A DNA stretch of 64,000 nucleotides from Psococerastis gibbosa (Eukaryota; Arthropoda; Insecta; Psocodea; Psocidae), in the NCBI GenBank assembly GCA_963971405.1, contig OZ020492.1:2790001-2854000 (forward strand), written 5' to 3'. Both the position numbers and the translations under genes were made by a program. Positions 12,601 to 22,500 of the stretch are shown one piece after another. The stretch's first letter is position 1. Each line of letters begins with the position of its first letter. The notes under the pieces were generated by a model, which saw only the letters and a list, made by a program, of their open reading frames with translations, did not search any database and was not told the DNA's origin.

Positions 12601-15600
12601 TTCCTTTTTTATGATATATGGACTTCCAGAACTTCGGCATATTAATGGAAGGGCATTAAAATGTTTTACACAAATGAATAACGCTGATCTCATGAACAGT
12701 TTAGAATTGGGATGTGGGACCATCAGTGGCTCCCTGCTTAACCTGCTATGGTGGTGCCTAACATTGGAAAGGGAGCAGCGCGTCTTAAAGACTTGAACTA
12801 AAGCTTCCTTTAAGAACAATTGTTGGGGAGTTAACACGTCGGCTAGTAGGTACAGAGCCGTGGTTGGGAACCTACTGGGTTTTCCATGCATCACTTTTAG
12901 AGCTCTTTTTTGGACTATTTGTACTCTTTCTAAAAGGTTTGAAAAGGCAGATCCCCAGGCAATGATTCCATAAATTAAATGGCTTTGAAACAAGGCAAAG
13001 TATACATTTTGTAATAATGAAAAATCTATTATATTTCTAAGCATATACAATTTATAAATGCATTTCCGCAGCGTGGATTGCGTTTGCGTAATTTGCTCAT
13101 TCCAAGTTAGTCTTTCATCAAAAATAATACCTAGGTATTTAACAGCCTTGCTTTGGTGTATACCATTTATATTGAATAGACCAATAGCAGCATCCTTGTT
13201 TCTAGAAAAATCGATATACGTTGTTTTCTCTAAGTTAAGTACTAAAAGATTATCAGCCAGCCAATTTTTTACATTTTCAAAACTACGATTTGCCATTTCA
13301 TATAACTCATGCCTGGTATTGGCTACCATGGTGATTCTTGTGTCATCTGCATAAGCGCAACATGAACCATCAAGATCTGAGATTAATAAATCATTAATAA
13401 ATAAAATGAATAGGAGTGGTCCTAGTAGAGAGCCCTGAGGAACGCCAATGTTAATCGGTTTCAATTTACTATATGTACTTTGGCCTCCATCATGACTTTT
13501 TGTCATCTGTGTACGATTTTGCAAATAATTTTCAATAAGGCTAAGAACTTTACCTCGTACACCCATTTTTTCTAGTTTCTGAAGTAGCAACTTAAGAGAA
13601 ATAGTATCAAAAGCTTTTTTTCAAATCTAGAAAAATCGTTAAGCTCCTTTTATTATTGTTAATGGCATCGTATAATTCATTTGTTAAACTGTACAGCGCA
13701 TCATTAACTCCCAAATTTTTACATGTAGCGTAGTGGTTCAGGCTCTGACTTACACCCGAAAGGTTGTTGGTTCGAGTCCCACAATGGCTACATTTTCTGG
13801 CCATGCTTCGAAGGGCATGTAAAGCAGGCAGTCCCGGGCCTTCCTAGTTGAGTGTAAGAGAGAGCTTTATAACCCTAACTCCGCTAGGTTGGCTTAGTAA
13901 TAGAAACAAAAAAAGTCAATCTTTATTTATTTATTTATTGTAATGCATAGACAATTTTAACAGTTACTTACAGTTAGTTTAATGCCAACGACCCTATGAA
14001 TTTCGGGCATTATTTATATTGTTTCCGTTAGAATTTTGGGGCATTGGCAAAAACTGGTATACGACCTCGATGTCAACCTACACCGGCTACAAGCGATAAT
14101 GGACAAGCTGTGACATGCTTACCATTGGCGCAGTGTAGCAGGTGTAAGCATGACTTAACCAAGTACAGATACAAGTGCCCTTGTACTTATTAATTTTAAA
14201 TTTTGCAGGTGCCAGTGAGTGTTTCAGTTGTTGAAAAACCCTGTGACAATTCAACGAATAACCTTCGAGTCATATACAATAAGCCAGAGGGAGGCAAGAA
14301 AAAGGGGTTTGCCGTGTGTGTGAAGGGGCTGGACTTTCTCCACGAAGATCTCTCCGTCCGGCTTGTGGAATGGATAGAGCTGCTCCTTCTTCTGGGTGCT
14401 GATAAAATTTTCTTCTACAAACTTCAGGTTTGTTTCCAACGCCTGGTTTCAGCATTTCTGCTTTAGGCGACCCTGTCAGCCTAACGAGGGGAGCGAGCCT
14501 GTTTATTAACTTGAGGCACCCTAAGGGCAGACTCCCTCACCTCAGGAAGAAGGGGAATTGACTGACAAGGGGGACCAACTAATTATAGTGGATTCCGAAC
14601 CACTTGGGGAACATAGTAAATTTAAATCGGAGGTGACCAGGACTCGATACGCACGTAGACTGACCGGTATAGTCTCAGCGCGTTATCATGTCTCACCATG
14701 TTCCCCTGCCAACGCTGTGCACACTTCCAAGCTTGCCGCAGTTTGAAACATGCTCTGCTCTCATGGATTCAACATGGTAAGGCCGTTAGCAAAAACTTCA
14801 GGCAACGGGGGTCGTATTGGGTTTTGGGTTCAACAGCCAACAGTCTTAACTGTACAACTACAAGAGGACAGTAAGTTCACATCACTCAGAAGTAATTTTC
14901 CTTTGCGTTTTAATGTTTAGTATGTTGCCGTCACTAACACTGATTGGCAGCAGTTTTAAAACTCCTACCACCTGACGCCCTCACCACCCGTTTTTTTGTA
15001 GATATAAAATTCCACAACATTACTTATAAGAAGTGAGACCTAATTGATAACTCTGCTATTGAATTTTCTTGTGATATTTGATGTTGTAATCGTACAATGT
15101 TTCCCCTCAAGTTGTCTCGTAGCAAAAACCAACTGCCGTGTAGGCTTCGTAGTAGGCTTACCTACGCTACAGCTTGAGCTATTCAACAGTATTCCAAAAA
15201 ACCTTCTCACGCACAAGAAAGTTTCAGAATGTAAAATAGACTTAAATTGTTTTTCTCTAATATGTAGCAGTTCTTGGTTTTTCTTTTTTGATAACATCGA
15301 AGCATTTTCTTGGGACCCATGAGGTCCAACTGAAGTGTACAATTGGTTTTTTTTTCAAATATATGCACCCTGCCGACCGGGTAGGCGGTGGGGAAAAAAG
15401 GTTCTTGTTCCTGTCTAGATCTGTCTTGAATGTAATAAGGCGCATATTCCACCGACCGGCTAGGGCTGAATACAAATACGGTGACGTGGTAGCAGACATT
15501 CAAGACTTAGGCGGGGTTTCCACCGACCTCGCATTGCAGAATGCAAATGACTGATGGAAATTTTTGTTTTACTCTATGCCATAGTTAAAATTGATCAATG

Positions 15601-16851
15601 ATCATAGAGTAAAATCACAAACAAACAAACTAAAATTAAAAATGGCGTCATGGGATAAGTTAAGTATAAACATTTCAATAGATTTCTATAAAAAGTAAAT
15701 TTCAAATTTCCATCAATGTCATTTGCATTCTGCAATGCGAGGTCGGTGGAAACCCCGCCTAAGTCTTGAATGTCTGCTACCACGTCACCGTATTTGTATT
15801 TAGCCCTAGCCGGTCAGTGGAATATGCGCCTATGACGAGCTTCAACAAGGAAATAAACAACCACACTTTCATTCTCATGTTTTTTTTTTAAATATGTATT
15901 TATTGAAACGGCAATTCCTTATATTCAAAAGGTTATTATTGGAGTAAGCCAATAAGTGAGCAGAAACTCGCCCCTGATTGGCTCGAGTCCAGCGTTGGAC
16001 TCTTCGATGCAACGTAACGGCTTTCCTTATGTTTACAGAAATATTTCCATGTATTTACTTTTTGAAGGATTCAGCCACCTGCGTCTCAACACTAACTAAA
16101 TGGAAATAAAACTTAGATTCCGTTTCAGATCCATCCAAACATCACAAAAGTCCTCAACTACTACGAAGAGAAGGGTAAAGTATCTGTCACCCCACTCACT
16201 CTGCCTGGGGGGCAACCCAACCTGCCGACCTTCCAGCACATGTACCTCACCAAGCGAGTCAACCACAAGCGCCAGAACGAACTCATACCCTATAACGACT
16301 GCCTGTATAAGAACTTGTACACGTACGACTACGTCGCACTCCTAGACATCGATGAAATCATCATGCCAATTAACGCTCACAACTGGGAGGAACTGATGAA
16401 AATTGTCCTCCCGAAAGCCCTAGCAACTAAAAACGAAACTAGAGCCAGTTATAACTTCCGTAACGTATACTTCCTCGACGATTTAAGTCATGCCCACGGT
16501 TGGTTCAACGACATCCCCAAGTATATGCACATGTTACAGCATGTGTACAGAACTGTTAACTTTACGAAACCTAATCAGTATGTTAAATGTTTTCATAACC
16601 CTGAGCGAGCGCTCACCTTGCACAACCATTTTCCGTTGGCGTGCCTCGGCCAGGGGTGCACTAGCTATGCTGTGGAGACATCAGACGCTCAGCTGCAGCA
16701 CTACAGGGCTGACTGTGTTAAAACTTTGAAGAAGAGTTGCGAAGAGTTCCGGCAGAATTCACTGCGGGACACTGTAATTTGGCGGTATAAGACGCAACTC
16801 ATAGAAGCCACCACCGCAACCCTTTATAATCTAGGTTTCTTTAATAAGTAA
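3403..16851 (+). CDS. Glycosyltransferase family 92 (DUF23) protein, five exons, N-terminus incomplete
   Basis: Spliced gene joined by hand from 3403-3665, 8237-8401, 10199-10453, 14209-14427 and 16129-16851; the stop TAA is 16849-16851. All four introns are phase 0 with GT donors and pyrimidine-rich AG acceptors. The visible 540-residue protein has a single membrane segment at residues 9-25 after a basic Arg-Arg, as in Golgi type II enzymes, then a stem, then the GT92 domain. The domain includes YCQLWFE, KWGNYK, FQPYLIACQIP and a metal-binding DxD-type motif LLDIDE near residue 373, preceded by NDCLYKN. Family members such as nematode GALT-1 transfer galactose onto core fucose of N-glycans; that activity is a family inference here. 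The exon at 3403 begins after an acceptor with no in-frame ATG before the membrane segment, so the initiator Met must lie in an upstream exon. No frameshift or stop is seen, and the gene looks functional. Confidence 0.88.
3817..3998. mobile_element. hAT-like MITE with poly-G ends, 8-bp TSD
   Basis: 182-bp element, CAGGACGGATCCAG... to the inverse ...CGTCCTTG. It is flanked by GGCTTTAT (3809-3816) and GGCCTTAT (3999-4006), an 8-bp target duplication with one change. G runs lie at 3838-3851 and 3951-3964. Inside GT92 intron 1. CAG-like ends plus 8-bp duplication are hAT hallmarks. Confidence 0.75.
4541..4895. mobile_element. hAT-like MITE, perfect 8-bp TSD CATTAAAG
   Basis: 355-bp element bounded by CAGGCACGTAGCCAGG and its imperfect inverse, with perfect CATTAAAG at 4533-4540 and 4896-4903. 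C and G runs sit just inside the ends. No coding potential. Lies in GT92 intron 1. Confidence 0.85.
4965..5100 (-). mobile_element. CAGA-type dispersed repeat, 3' fragment
   Basis: About 135 bases match the reverse complement of the last part of the ~850-bp CAGA element (GTATAAGGAAA...TTACACGTTTTGAGG), then similarity stops. Confidence 0.55.
5405..6155 (+). mobile_element. CAGA-type dispersed repeat, 5'-trimmed copy
   Basis: Same element as at 1208-2042, lacking the first ~90 bases. The poly-G run at 5431-5454 is the longest in the window (about 24), followed by the conserved CACCTGACGTCACTGG. The CAGA tract is degenerate here. GT92 intron 1. Confidence 0.7.
6571..6727. mobile_element. hAT-like MITE, perfect 8-bp TSD CCTATCCA
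   Basis: 157-bp relative of the element at 3817-3998 in opposite orientation, with CTGGATCCGTCCCTG at its right end. Flanked by CCTATCCA at 6563-6570 and 6728-6735. GT92 intron 1. Confidence 0.8.
6876..7706. mobile_element. 831-bp fold-back element, 6-bp TSD GTAGTT
   Basis: Two arms of about 360 bases (6876-7245 and 7350-7706) are inverted copies, separated by roughly 100 bases. The ends are CACGAGTCGGTCG and CGACCGACTCGTG. GTAGTT flanks the element at 6870-6875 and 7707-7712. Both arms include poly-G/C runs. The arm sequence recurs around 22.9, 23.5-24.1 and 62.5-63.6 kb. No transposase. Confidence 0.8.
8237..8401 (+). CDS. GT92 gene, exon 2 of those found
   Basis: 55 codons between TTTTTTTTTCAG and CAA|GTAAGT, both phase 0. 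It encodes the start of the lumenal catalytic region, with IYWNKTKNKL and YDIEFNNVYW. Confidence 0.82.
8678..8845. repeat. Near-perfect 74-bp inverted repeat (hairpin) in GT92 intron 2
   Basis: Arms 8678-8751 and 8772-8845 differ at about 4-5 of 74 positions, with a 20-base loop. It is either a very short MITE or the template of a long hairpin RNA. It is transcribed in sense with the GT92 pre-mRNA. Confidence 0.75.
8894..9237. mobile_element. 344-bp MITE with AATGRGGTTC termini, copy 1
   Basis: Begins AATGGGGTTCATTTG and ends CAGAACCTCATT, so the first ten bases are inverted at the other end. The reverse complement of 23680-24023 matches over its whole length, and both copies are 344 bp. GT92 intron 2. 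Confidence 0.7.
9725..10122 (-). repeat. Direct repeat, possibly non-LTR 3' ends
   Basis: Two units starting TGTCTTCCTCTGC at 9725 and 9969 repeat with substitutions. On the reverse strand a weak GRPxxxW-like motif suggests decayed non-LTR ORF2 ends, but no frame is open. Tentative. Confidence 0.25.
10199..10453 (+). CDS. GT92 gene, exon 3 of those found
   Basis: 85 codons between TGTTTCAG and AAG|GTAAGA, phase 0. It contains the family signatures TYCQLWFED, YIWYKKWGNYK and FQPYLIACQIP. Confidence 0.87.
10498..10640 (+). mobile_element. Degenerate tRNA-derived SINE fragment
   Basis: Matches the 3' two thirds of the SINE seen whole at 13716-13930: GAGCCCCAC, GTTGAGTG, then CTAGGTTGG and a TTTATTTATT tail. 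GT92 intron 3. Confidence 0.5.
11196..12082 (-). mobile_element. CAGA-type dispersed repeat, full reverse copy
   Basis: Complete reverse-strand copy. The inverted subterminal motifs are TTGCTTTCCAATTTAT at 11196 and ATAAATTGGAAAGC near 12047, and the right end is GGACCGGTTCTT. A long CTGT tract lies at 11325-11378. GT92 intron 3. Confidence 0.75.
12550..13712 (-). pseudogene. Non-LTR retrotransposon reverse transcriptase, 5'-truncated
   Basis: Reverse-strand ORF2 fragment. Reading from 13712 it opens with NLGVNDALYSLTNELYDAIN, then TIFLDLKKSF (motif A), crosses a one-base frame break near 13607, and continues open to 12550. The continuation contains GVPQGSLLGPLLFILFINDL (motif B), YADDT (motif C) and the downstream KYLG and IIAWG blocks of Jockey/CR1-type elements. 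The endonuclease and first RT blocks are missing. It lies antisense in GT92 intron 3 and abuts a SINE at its 5' end. Confidence 0.85.
13716..13930 (+). mobile_element. tRNA-derived SINE, full copy
   Basis: The 5' part has pol III promoter boxes: an A-box-like TAGCGTAGTGGTT and a B box GGTTCGAGTCCC. A body follows with CATTTTCTGGCCATGCTTCG and CTAACTCCGCTAGGTTGG, then a (TTTA)n tail near 13920. Other copies occur at about 18540, 38261 and 40046, with fragments at 10498, 34280 and 50920. It is not a tRNA gene, because the anticodon arm is not conserved. Confidence 0.75.
14209..14427 (+). CDS. GT92 gene, exon 4 of those found
   Basis: 73 codons between TTTTGCAG and CAG|GTTTGT, phase 0. It encodes GFAVCVKGLDF and the helix EWIELLLLLGADKIFFYKLQ typical of the nucleotide-sugar binding part of GT92. 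The donor GTTTGT is weaker than the others. Confidence 0.85.
15170..15400 (+). repeat. Dispersed repeat shared with 26785-27030
   Basis: About 230 bases match the reverse complement of 26785-27030 (shared blocks around GGAATACTGTTGAATAG, TTGGGACCCATG and GCACCCTGCCGACCGGGTAG). Function unknown; non-coding. Confidence 0.55.
15438..15830. mobile_element. MITE with ~120-bp terminal inverted repeats and TA target
   Basis: Arms near 15438-15550 and 15712-15830 are inverted copies (GGCGCATATTCCAC...). TA flanks both ends, as in Tc1/mariner-type insertions. It shares its ends and the block GACGTGGTAGCAGACATT with the palindrome at 37485-37629 and the copy at 63703. GT92 intron 4. Confidence 0.75.
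16129..16851 (+). CDS. GT92 gene, last exon with DIDE motif
   Basis: 240 codons and a TAA after acceptor CGTTTCAG. It begins IHPNITKVLNYYEEKG and includes NDCLYKN and LLDIDEIIMP (Asp at 16345-16347), the likely Mn-nucleotide sugar ligand, plus several Cys expected to form lumenal disulfides. No AATAAA is evident in the first 380 bases downstream. Confidence 0.9.
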   Translation: MHPNITKVLNYYEEKGKVSVTPLTLPGGQPNLPTFQHMYLTKRVNHKRQNELIPYNDCLYKNLYTYDYVALLDIDEIIMPINAHNWEELMKIVLPKALATKNETRASYNFRNVYFLDDLSHAHGWFNDIPKYMHMLQHVYRTVNFTKPNQYVKCFHNPERALTLHNHFPLACLGQGCTSYAVETSDAQLQHYRADCVKTLKKSCEEFRQNSLRDTVIWRYKTQLIEATTATLYNLGFFNK

Positions 16852-17029
16852 GAGTAGAGTTCCAAATAGAAGAGGTACGATTTCTTTCGCGCCAAATCAT
16901 GAGTATTTAATTCAGGTGGAAACCAGTTGACAGGTTTGAACCTTCTTAAGTTGGCTCTATAGTCTGTTATGGACCTTCGTCACGTCATTCCGTTACTTGC
17001 CTTTTGAAGACGCCTTCTCTAGTTGCGGA

Positions 17030-17770
17030 CGTTAAATGCCACTCATCCGTCATTTTCTTGGGCAGTCTGTTACAAACCTTGGCCACTACAACCGCGTTAT
17101 TCTACCACTCTCCTATAGCTGTAGATTTAAACTTCTGGAAGTCTTCTGGATTATTGTACAGCACCTTCCTAGGTACCCTGGTTCCATCCATTCTTTTGCA
17201 TTCTGACATGCCTGAACTAGAGCCATTCAATTAATAAGGGAAACGCGTCTGTTGGGCATGTTGCTTTCTAAAAGGGTATTCATAATGTTGGAGTTATCGA
17301 ATTGAAAGTGTTACATTATATATATATATATGTATTATATGTGCCAAATCGAAACAAGTTGCTATCGATCGCAGCGCCACTTTAGGACTATCTCGCTTTA
17401 ACCCACCCAGAAGTCCATTTATCTAATACACGGATACCTTATTTTTCTGTTTCCACGAGTGTTCATAACTTAACTCAAATATATATGTATCACAAATGCA
17501 TTGCATATTGCATGATTATATTGATTGATTGATTGAACTAGGGATTACTATTTAAACACCAGCATTGTGAATATCCTTTTAGAAAGCAACAGGCCCGTTT
17601 CCCTTACCAATTGATTGACTCTAGTCCAGGTATGTCAGAATGCCATAGCATGGATGGAACCAGAGTACAACAATTCAGAAGACTTCCAGAAGTTGACATC
17701 TGCAGCTGGAAGAGAGTGCAACGAGAGAAGAGTGGCGGAATAACGCGGTAAAACAGTGGTCAAGGAAGAA
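17030..17770. mobile_element. Fold-back element downstream of GT92 gene
   Basis: Left arm about 17066-17300 pairs imperfectly with right arm about 17555-17765 (shared blocks include GAATATCCTTTTAGAAAGCAAC, seen inverted on the left, and the GCGTTATTC/GAATAACGC pair). A TA dinucleotide run sits in the loop. No coding. Confidence 0.5.
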
Positions 17771-18062
17771 GGTCCACTATCACTATAACCAGTCCTCAAC
17801 CATAAATCCATATTAGGCTGTTATTTTTTAACTATGGGGCTTCTGAAAGTAAGAGTGATCAAAAAATGGTCGTAGTGGCGTAGTTATTCTCATTGACATG
17901 ACTGTAATATAATATGGCTTGACGCGAAGCGTGCCTCTCTATAAAGAACTTTTAGTAAGAGTTCCTTCTAAGGTCAAGAATCCCCCACTTTCGCATCTGT
18001 TTACAAAACCCTTCATTAGTTAAGGTCATTTTAATTTTTTGTACTAAATCAAACAGGAAATT

Positions 18063-18442
18063 GAGTTGCCTATTTTCAAATCGGTCTATCTCCGTTTGAC
18101 CTTACTTTTCATGAGAGCTAGAAAACCGATTCTCTCTCAATTCCTTATCTCCATTAACTCGCAATTAATATGTGGGAGCCATGTTTGTTATTGTTGGCAC
18201 GTGACCACAATGGCGGACGCAAATTGGCTGAGGTGGAGCTAGCACAGTTTTATTTAAGGAAAGGATGGAGATAGATTTTCTTAAAAATAAGTATAACTTT
18301 AGAGGAGCATTTATCATGGGGGATAAATGTTTTGGCGCCAAAATGTAATGTCTATCGATAGGCCTTCAAACAAGGACTCCAACCCAGTCAAAAACTCATT
18401 CGAAAAAAAATTGATTGGACCCATTTGATAATAGGCAACTCT
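18063..18442. mobile_element. MITE with GAGTTGCCTATT termini
   Basis: Bounded by GAGTTGCCTATT and its exact inverse AATAGGCAACTC. The internal arms carry imperfectly paired CTATCTCC/GGAGATAG blocks. It shares its ends with 62870-63118. Confidence 0.6.
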
Positions 18443-18539
18443 ATTGATCGTAGATTCGTAGAGAAATAATTAAGGACTCAGTAGATAGAAGAAATGTTCC
18501 CTACATTTAGATAGTGTGTATAGCTGTCTACTAATTTAG

Positions 18540-18745
18540 TCAGAACCTGTGTAGCGCAAGTAGTGATAAAAACTCTGACTATCTTCAACCGAAAGGTTGT
18601 TGGTTCGATTCCCATACTTGCTACATTTTCTGGCGTAGCTTCGGAGGACATGTAAAGCAGGCCGTCAGTTGAGGGGGAGAAAAATATCAATATAACAACT
18701 CCGCTTTGGTTCAGTAATGGTGCAATAGCCATCATTTATTTATTT
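18540..18745 (+). mobile_element. tRNA-derived SINE copy
   Basis: Diverged copy of the 13716 SINE with B box GGTTCGATTCCC, CATTTTCTGGC, and a TTTATTTATTT tail. Confidence 0.65.
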
Positions 18746-20830
18746 ATAAAACACCCCGCGATTGGTCTGAAAAGGGGAAAGGTGTGAAAAATACACACAA
18801 TATCCATATTTTCGGCCATTTTCCACACCTTCCATGTACCTCTGGAAAATCGGTGTTAGTTGCGCACACATAACCTGCATCATAATGTAGAGGAACATTT
18901 CTTCTCTCTACTGAGTTTGTAATGACAGCTCAACGGTCAATATTTTCTGTGAAAATTTTGTACACAAAACAGATTGTGTCCATTACTGTATTAACATCCT
19001 TTCTTGAACTCAAGTAAACTAGTCCTTGATCAGTTGATCTTAAATTTAATGTTTAGTCGCCTAAAAGCAGTAATATGACAATACGATGTTATGTATTTCT
19101 TAAGCACAATTTTTTAAAATTAACGTTTTTTTTTCTTTTTTAATCTTAATTCTACGCCCTTTTAAATTAAAATAAAATACCAATTATTGTATGATATTTC
19201 AGATATAGCGACATTGTTTTCATGATTGTTCCCTACCTACTTAATAAAATTATTTATTATCATATACAATAAATATTATAATCATTTTTAATTAACTGTG
19301 TGTCTGGAAAGCGCGGCTATACGCCTGTTGTCAGATATTATTTATATTATTGTAACAGATCTTTTGTAAAGTGGGGCTATGGTCCTACTTACGATTCCTA
19401 CAGTATCTATAATTAAGTTATTAATGTGTAAAGATTTTGTTTTTCACCAGAAAATACAGTCGTACAGTATGCATGTCAAGGGTGTCCGCAGCCGGCTCAT
19501 TACTACAAGCAGGCGGACCAAATTTCGAATAAATCGGTGTCAAATATTGGGTTTCAAGATGCACAACGTTAGACCATGTGCGAGGAATACTAAAGCGTGA
19601 GACCTCAAGCGGTCGCCTCATTCGCCTCCGAACCGAGCATCTGCTCTAATCAGTCCGCAATGTTTGCAAGAGAATTGTAAAGAGCGGTTGATGCGGTGGC
19701 CCTTAAACGCAAATTTTATTATTAGGCTACGTATGCAAATATTTTCTGGGGTTTATTGATAATGTTTGCACTACTTTTCATCTATAATATGCCTATATGT
19801 TTCCCAGTTAAGCTCATTTCCTAGAGGGAGAGGGGGGGAGCTGCCCTGTGGACGCCCTTGAATTTGCTTCTTAGTCTAGTACCCGAACTGGTTAAATCAC
19901 GCTCTCATTTGTTACATTGTGTCGATGGTAAGCATGCCTGAGCTTGTATATTGCCGTTTTTTTCCCATTGGGCCCAACCCTGCACTGGCAGATGAAAAAC
20001 GCGGCTGCCGGTCCTTAATATCAAATAGAGCATAGTATTTTCTGTGCAGAGCACTCTTTTGTCTTTGGTTGGGTAATTCACCCCGATGGCGGAGGAATTC
20101 AAAGAGCATAAGGATGGAAAAGCCAACGGGAAACCACTGTAATACAATTCTCTAGATGCCTAGTATAGCCATCATGATTAAAATTGAAGAAGTAGGCCTA
20201 CCTACTAAATTTGTGTTGTGCCTAGTCTGTTCCATGCTGTTTATTTTCTTGTAGTACCGTGGTCAAATAAAAGCTCTTGGCTCTATGAATTTTATTATCA
20301 ACACACCTAGACATATACAAAATTATAAAGTATAAGATACAGGACTTGGTCTATATTCATGCAACGACCGGCATAATACTTTTCATTAATGTAGTGAGAC
20401 TGGCGTTAGTGTCCATTTAACCGAAAATTAGGGGATGTAGAAAAACTGGGCTTGGCGGGATTTGAACCCATGATCTACGCAGAACCGGGTCCATTTATTG
20501 CCCATTTATTCAAAATTAAAATAACATTCAAAATTTTGACAATTATTTGCATCAGTTGCACAAAACAAAAAAGAAAAGTATACAATGGTTTTATAAATGC
20601 CTTTCCACAGACTACAAACGTAAACAGGTCGCACGTAAACATGAAATATTGTGTTCCAGAGAAGAAACCACTCGTATTTGTGGAAGGGTATCGCTGAGCC
20701 AGCATTGGGGCAATTGGAGCACTGCAGAGCAACAAACCATTTAAAACTTTTAAAAATTGAATTTCAAAAATAGCCAGTCTCAAAATGCTTTGTATAGAAA
20801 ACTGATTAACTTGGGCAAGATGGCATGATG
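18746..20830. other. No gene identified
   Basis: AT-rich sequence with short open frames that resemble nothing I know. A B-box-like word (GGGATTTGAACCC, reverse sense) occurs at 20458-20470, but no tRNA fold is evident. Confidence 0.4.
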
Positions 20831-20879
20831 CTGTCGACACTAAAAAAAATGGAAGTCCGCTTATGCCTAGCATACTACG

Positions 20880-20962
20880 TCAGTTGTAAGAGTGGGCCGA
20901 AAGGCCCAAAATTTGCCCATATGGAAAATAAAGACATTTTTCTTTCTTCTTTCTTTCTTTAA
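20880..20962 (+). mobile_element. Short retroposon tail inserted in unit A
   Basis: Relative to 36860-36875 in unit B, this stretch is extra sequence. It ends in AATAAAGAC and a (TTTC)n tail and has the GGGCC-AAA-GGCCC hairpin also seen in SINE tails at 34370. Probably a 5'-truncated SINE or LINE end. Confidence 0.45.
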
Positions 20963-21116
20963 AACAAGCAACAAAGTTTCCTATCCAGTTTAATTTATAA
21001 CATCCATGCTTACTACGTAGTTCAACAGCACTATTATTAATAATTTAATAATTAACTAACAACTAAATTGTTTACCTGAAAAAATGTAATATTTTATGAT
21101 AGGTAATAATTAAATA

Positions 21117-22015
21117 AGAACCGGTTCGAGTTTACTCGAACATGCTTTTCTATTTATCAATCAGTATATAGAGTCTAGTAATAATAATTCAAATTAAAGT
21201 AAAGGTAAAGCTAATTTAAGTTTCATCATTAGCAGCCACCTTGTCCAATCCCCAAAACATACAGACAGACAGTGCTGCGAACATTATTAGCACTACTACC
21301 AAATACCAACATTAGATAGAGAATATAAGTAATTCCATAGTACATAACCTAAGGTTAAATATCGGATCCCATATCCCAAAGCATTGAATTGATCGATGGC
21401 CGGGATTGCAAATTGTTAAATGGGCAGACAAATGTGTTACAACACAGTTATAATGGCAGGGTAATGTATTGTAGTGTATATTTTCCATAATTTGTTCAAA
21501 AAAATAATTCTTTGCGCAAAACCAAATCTTTTTTGGGAAAGCCAGCTATTCGGTTTTGTTAATCTATTTACCACCTAAAACATAGTACCTGAAGGTAGAA
21601 ATCTTCGATTGTAAGGTTCCGTTGAAAAATTATATTAAGCCTAGTCATTTTTATTGAAAATTGAGTTATTCTTATTTTTTTAGCCCCAGAAGTGAGCCAC
21701 CAAAGGTCAAGCAATTACCCACCACATTATTTTTAACATTAATAAAGACTACAATATAGACTATTTGAATTTAAAATAAATCGTTGGAGCCGTTTGTGAG
21801 AAATTTTTTTAGACGTTTTTTGAAGTTTTTTTAGGGTAAAACCCAATAAAAATTGAGTTAGCCCAAAATAAAAAAAAATGGTCCTCGAGGTATAATTTTT
21901 GTGAACCTACGTACAATCGATAAACAGGCAGACAGACTTTTCGTAAAAAAAAACTTTTTGGGTTCCTGGGACCTCAAAACTTGTAAATCTGTTGAAATCT
22001 CAAAGTCGAATTATT
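21117..22015 (+). mobile_element. CAGA-type dispersed repeat, diverged copy
   Basis: Older copy of the ~850-bp element. It has lost the poly-G run and most of the CAGA tract, but keeps GAACCGGTTCGAGTTTACTC at the start and the TTCCTGGGACCTCAAAAC block near the end. Confidence 0.65.
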
Positions 22016-22313
22016 ACATAACTTCAACGCTACTCACGTTTGATATTTTCAACTAAATCTTGCAGTCTTGCTGGTATAGGTATATACACTAATTATAATA
22101 CGGTACCTGCTTACGCCTTACCTGAAATGGAGGGTGAAAACATGTCGTTTTCAAAGCCATTTCTCTTTAAAAATTACTTTACAAGGTTTACATTTAAACA
22201 TCATTCAAAACACAATCAAAAATTGAAAACAAAACAAAATCAGAATGAACCTCTTTCGTACATAGAAATCCAGAGAAATGACGTCATATCTCAGTGTACT
22301 TATTGGTTGGGTA

Positions 22314-22500
22314 CAGGGCCGTGCCCAGGGGGGTGGTCAATGGGGTCCAGATCCCCCCCCCCCCACCGAAATAAATTTGTGTATGTAAACCTGTATGGTT
22401 TGAAGAATTTATCCATCAATTCAGTAATAAATTACGTTAAAAAAATTGTTGGACCCCCCCCCCCCCCCCCCCCCGAAATCAAAACCTGGGCACGGCCTTG
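22314..22500. mobile_element. hAT-like MITE, perfect 8-bp TSD GTTGGGTA
   Basis: 187-bp element. The ends CAGGGCCGTGCCCAGG and CCTGGGCACGGCCTTG are inverted over 16 bases with one mismatch. GTTGGGTA at 22306-22313 and 22501-22508 flanks it. It contains two poly-C runs, the second about 21 bases. Confidence 0.9.

Noticed and set aside
13716-13800. Possible tRNA gene (A and B boxes)
   Set aside because: The same sequence recurs at least four times with a SINE body and tail and no conserved cloverleaf, so it is a SINE.
20425-20490. Reverse-strand tRNA-like B box GGTTCAAATCCC
   Set aside because: No acceptor or anticodon stem could be paired around it.
20475-20873. 132-codon reverse frame rich in hydrophobic residues
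   Set aside because: No family signature, and part of the sequence is shared with the opposite unit only as AT-rich DNA; probably chance.
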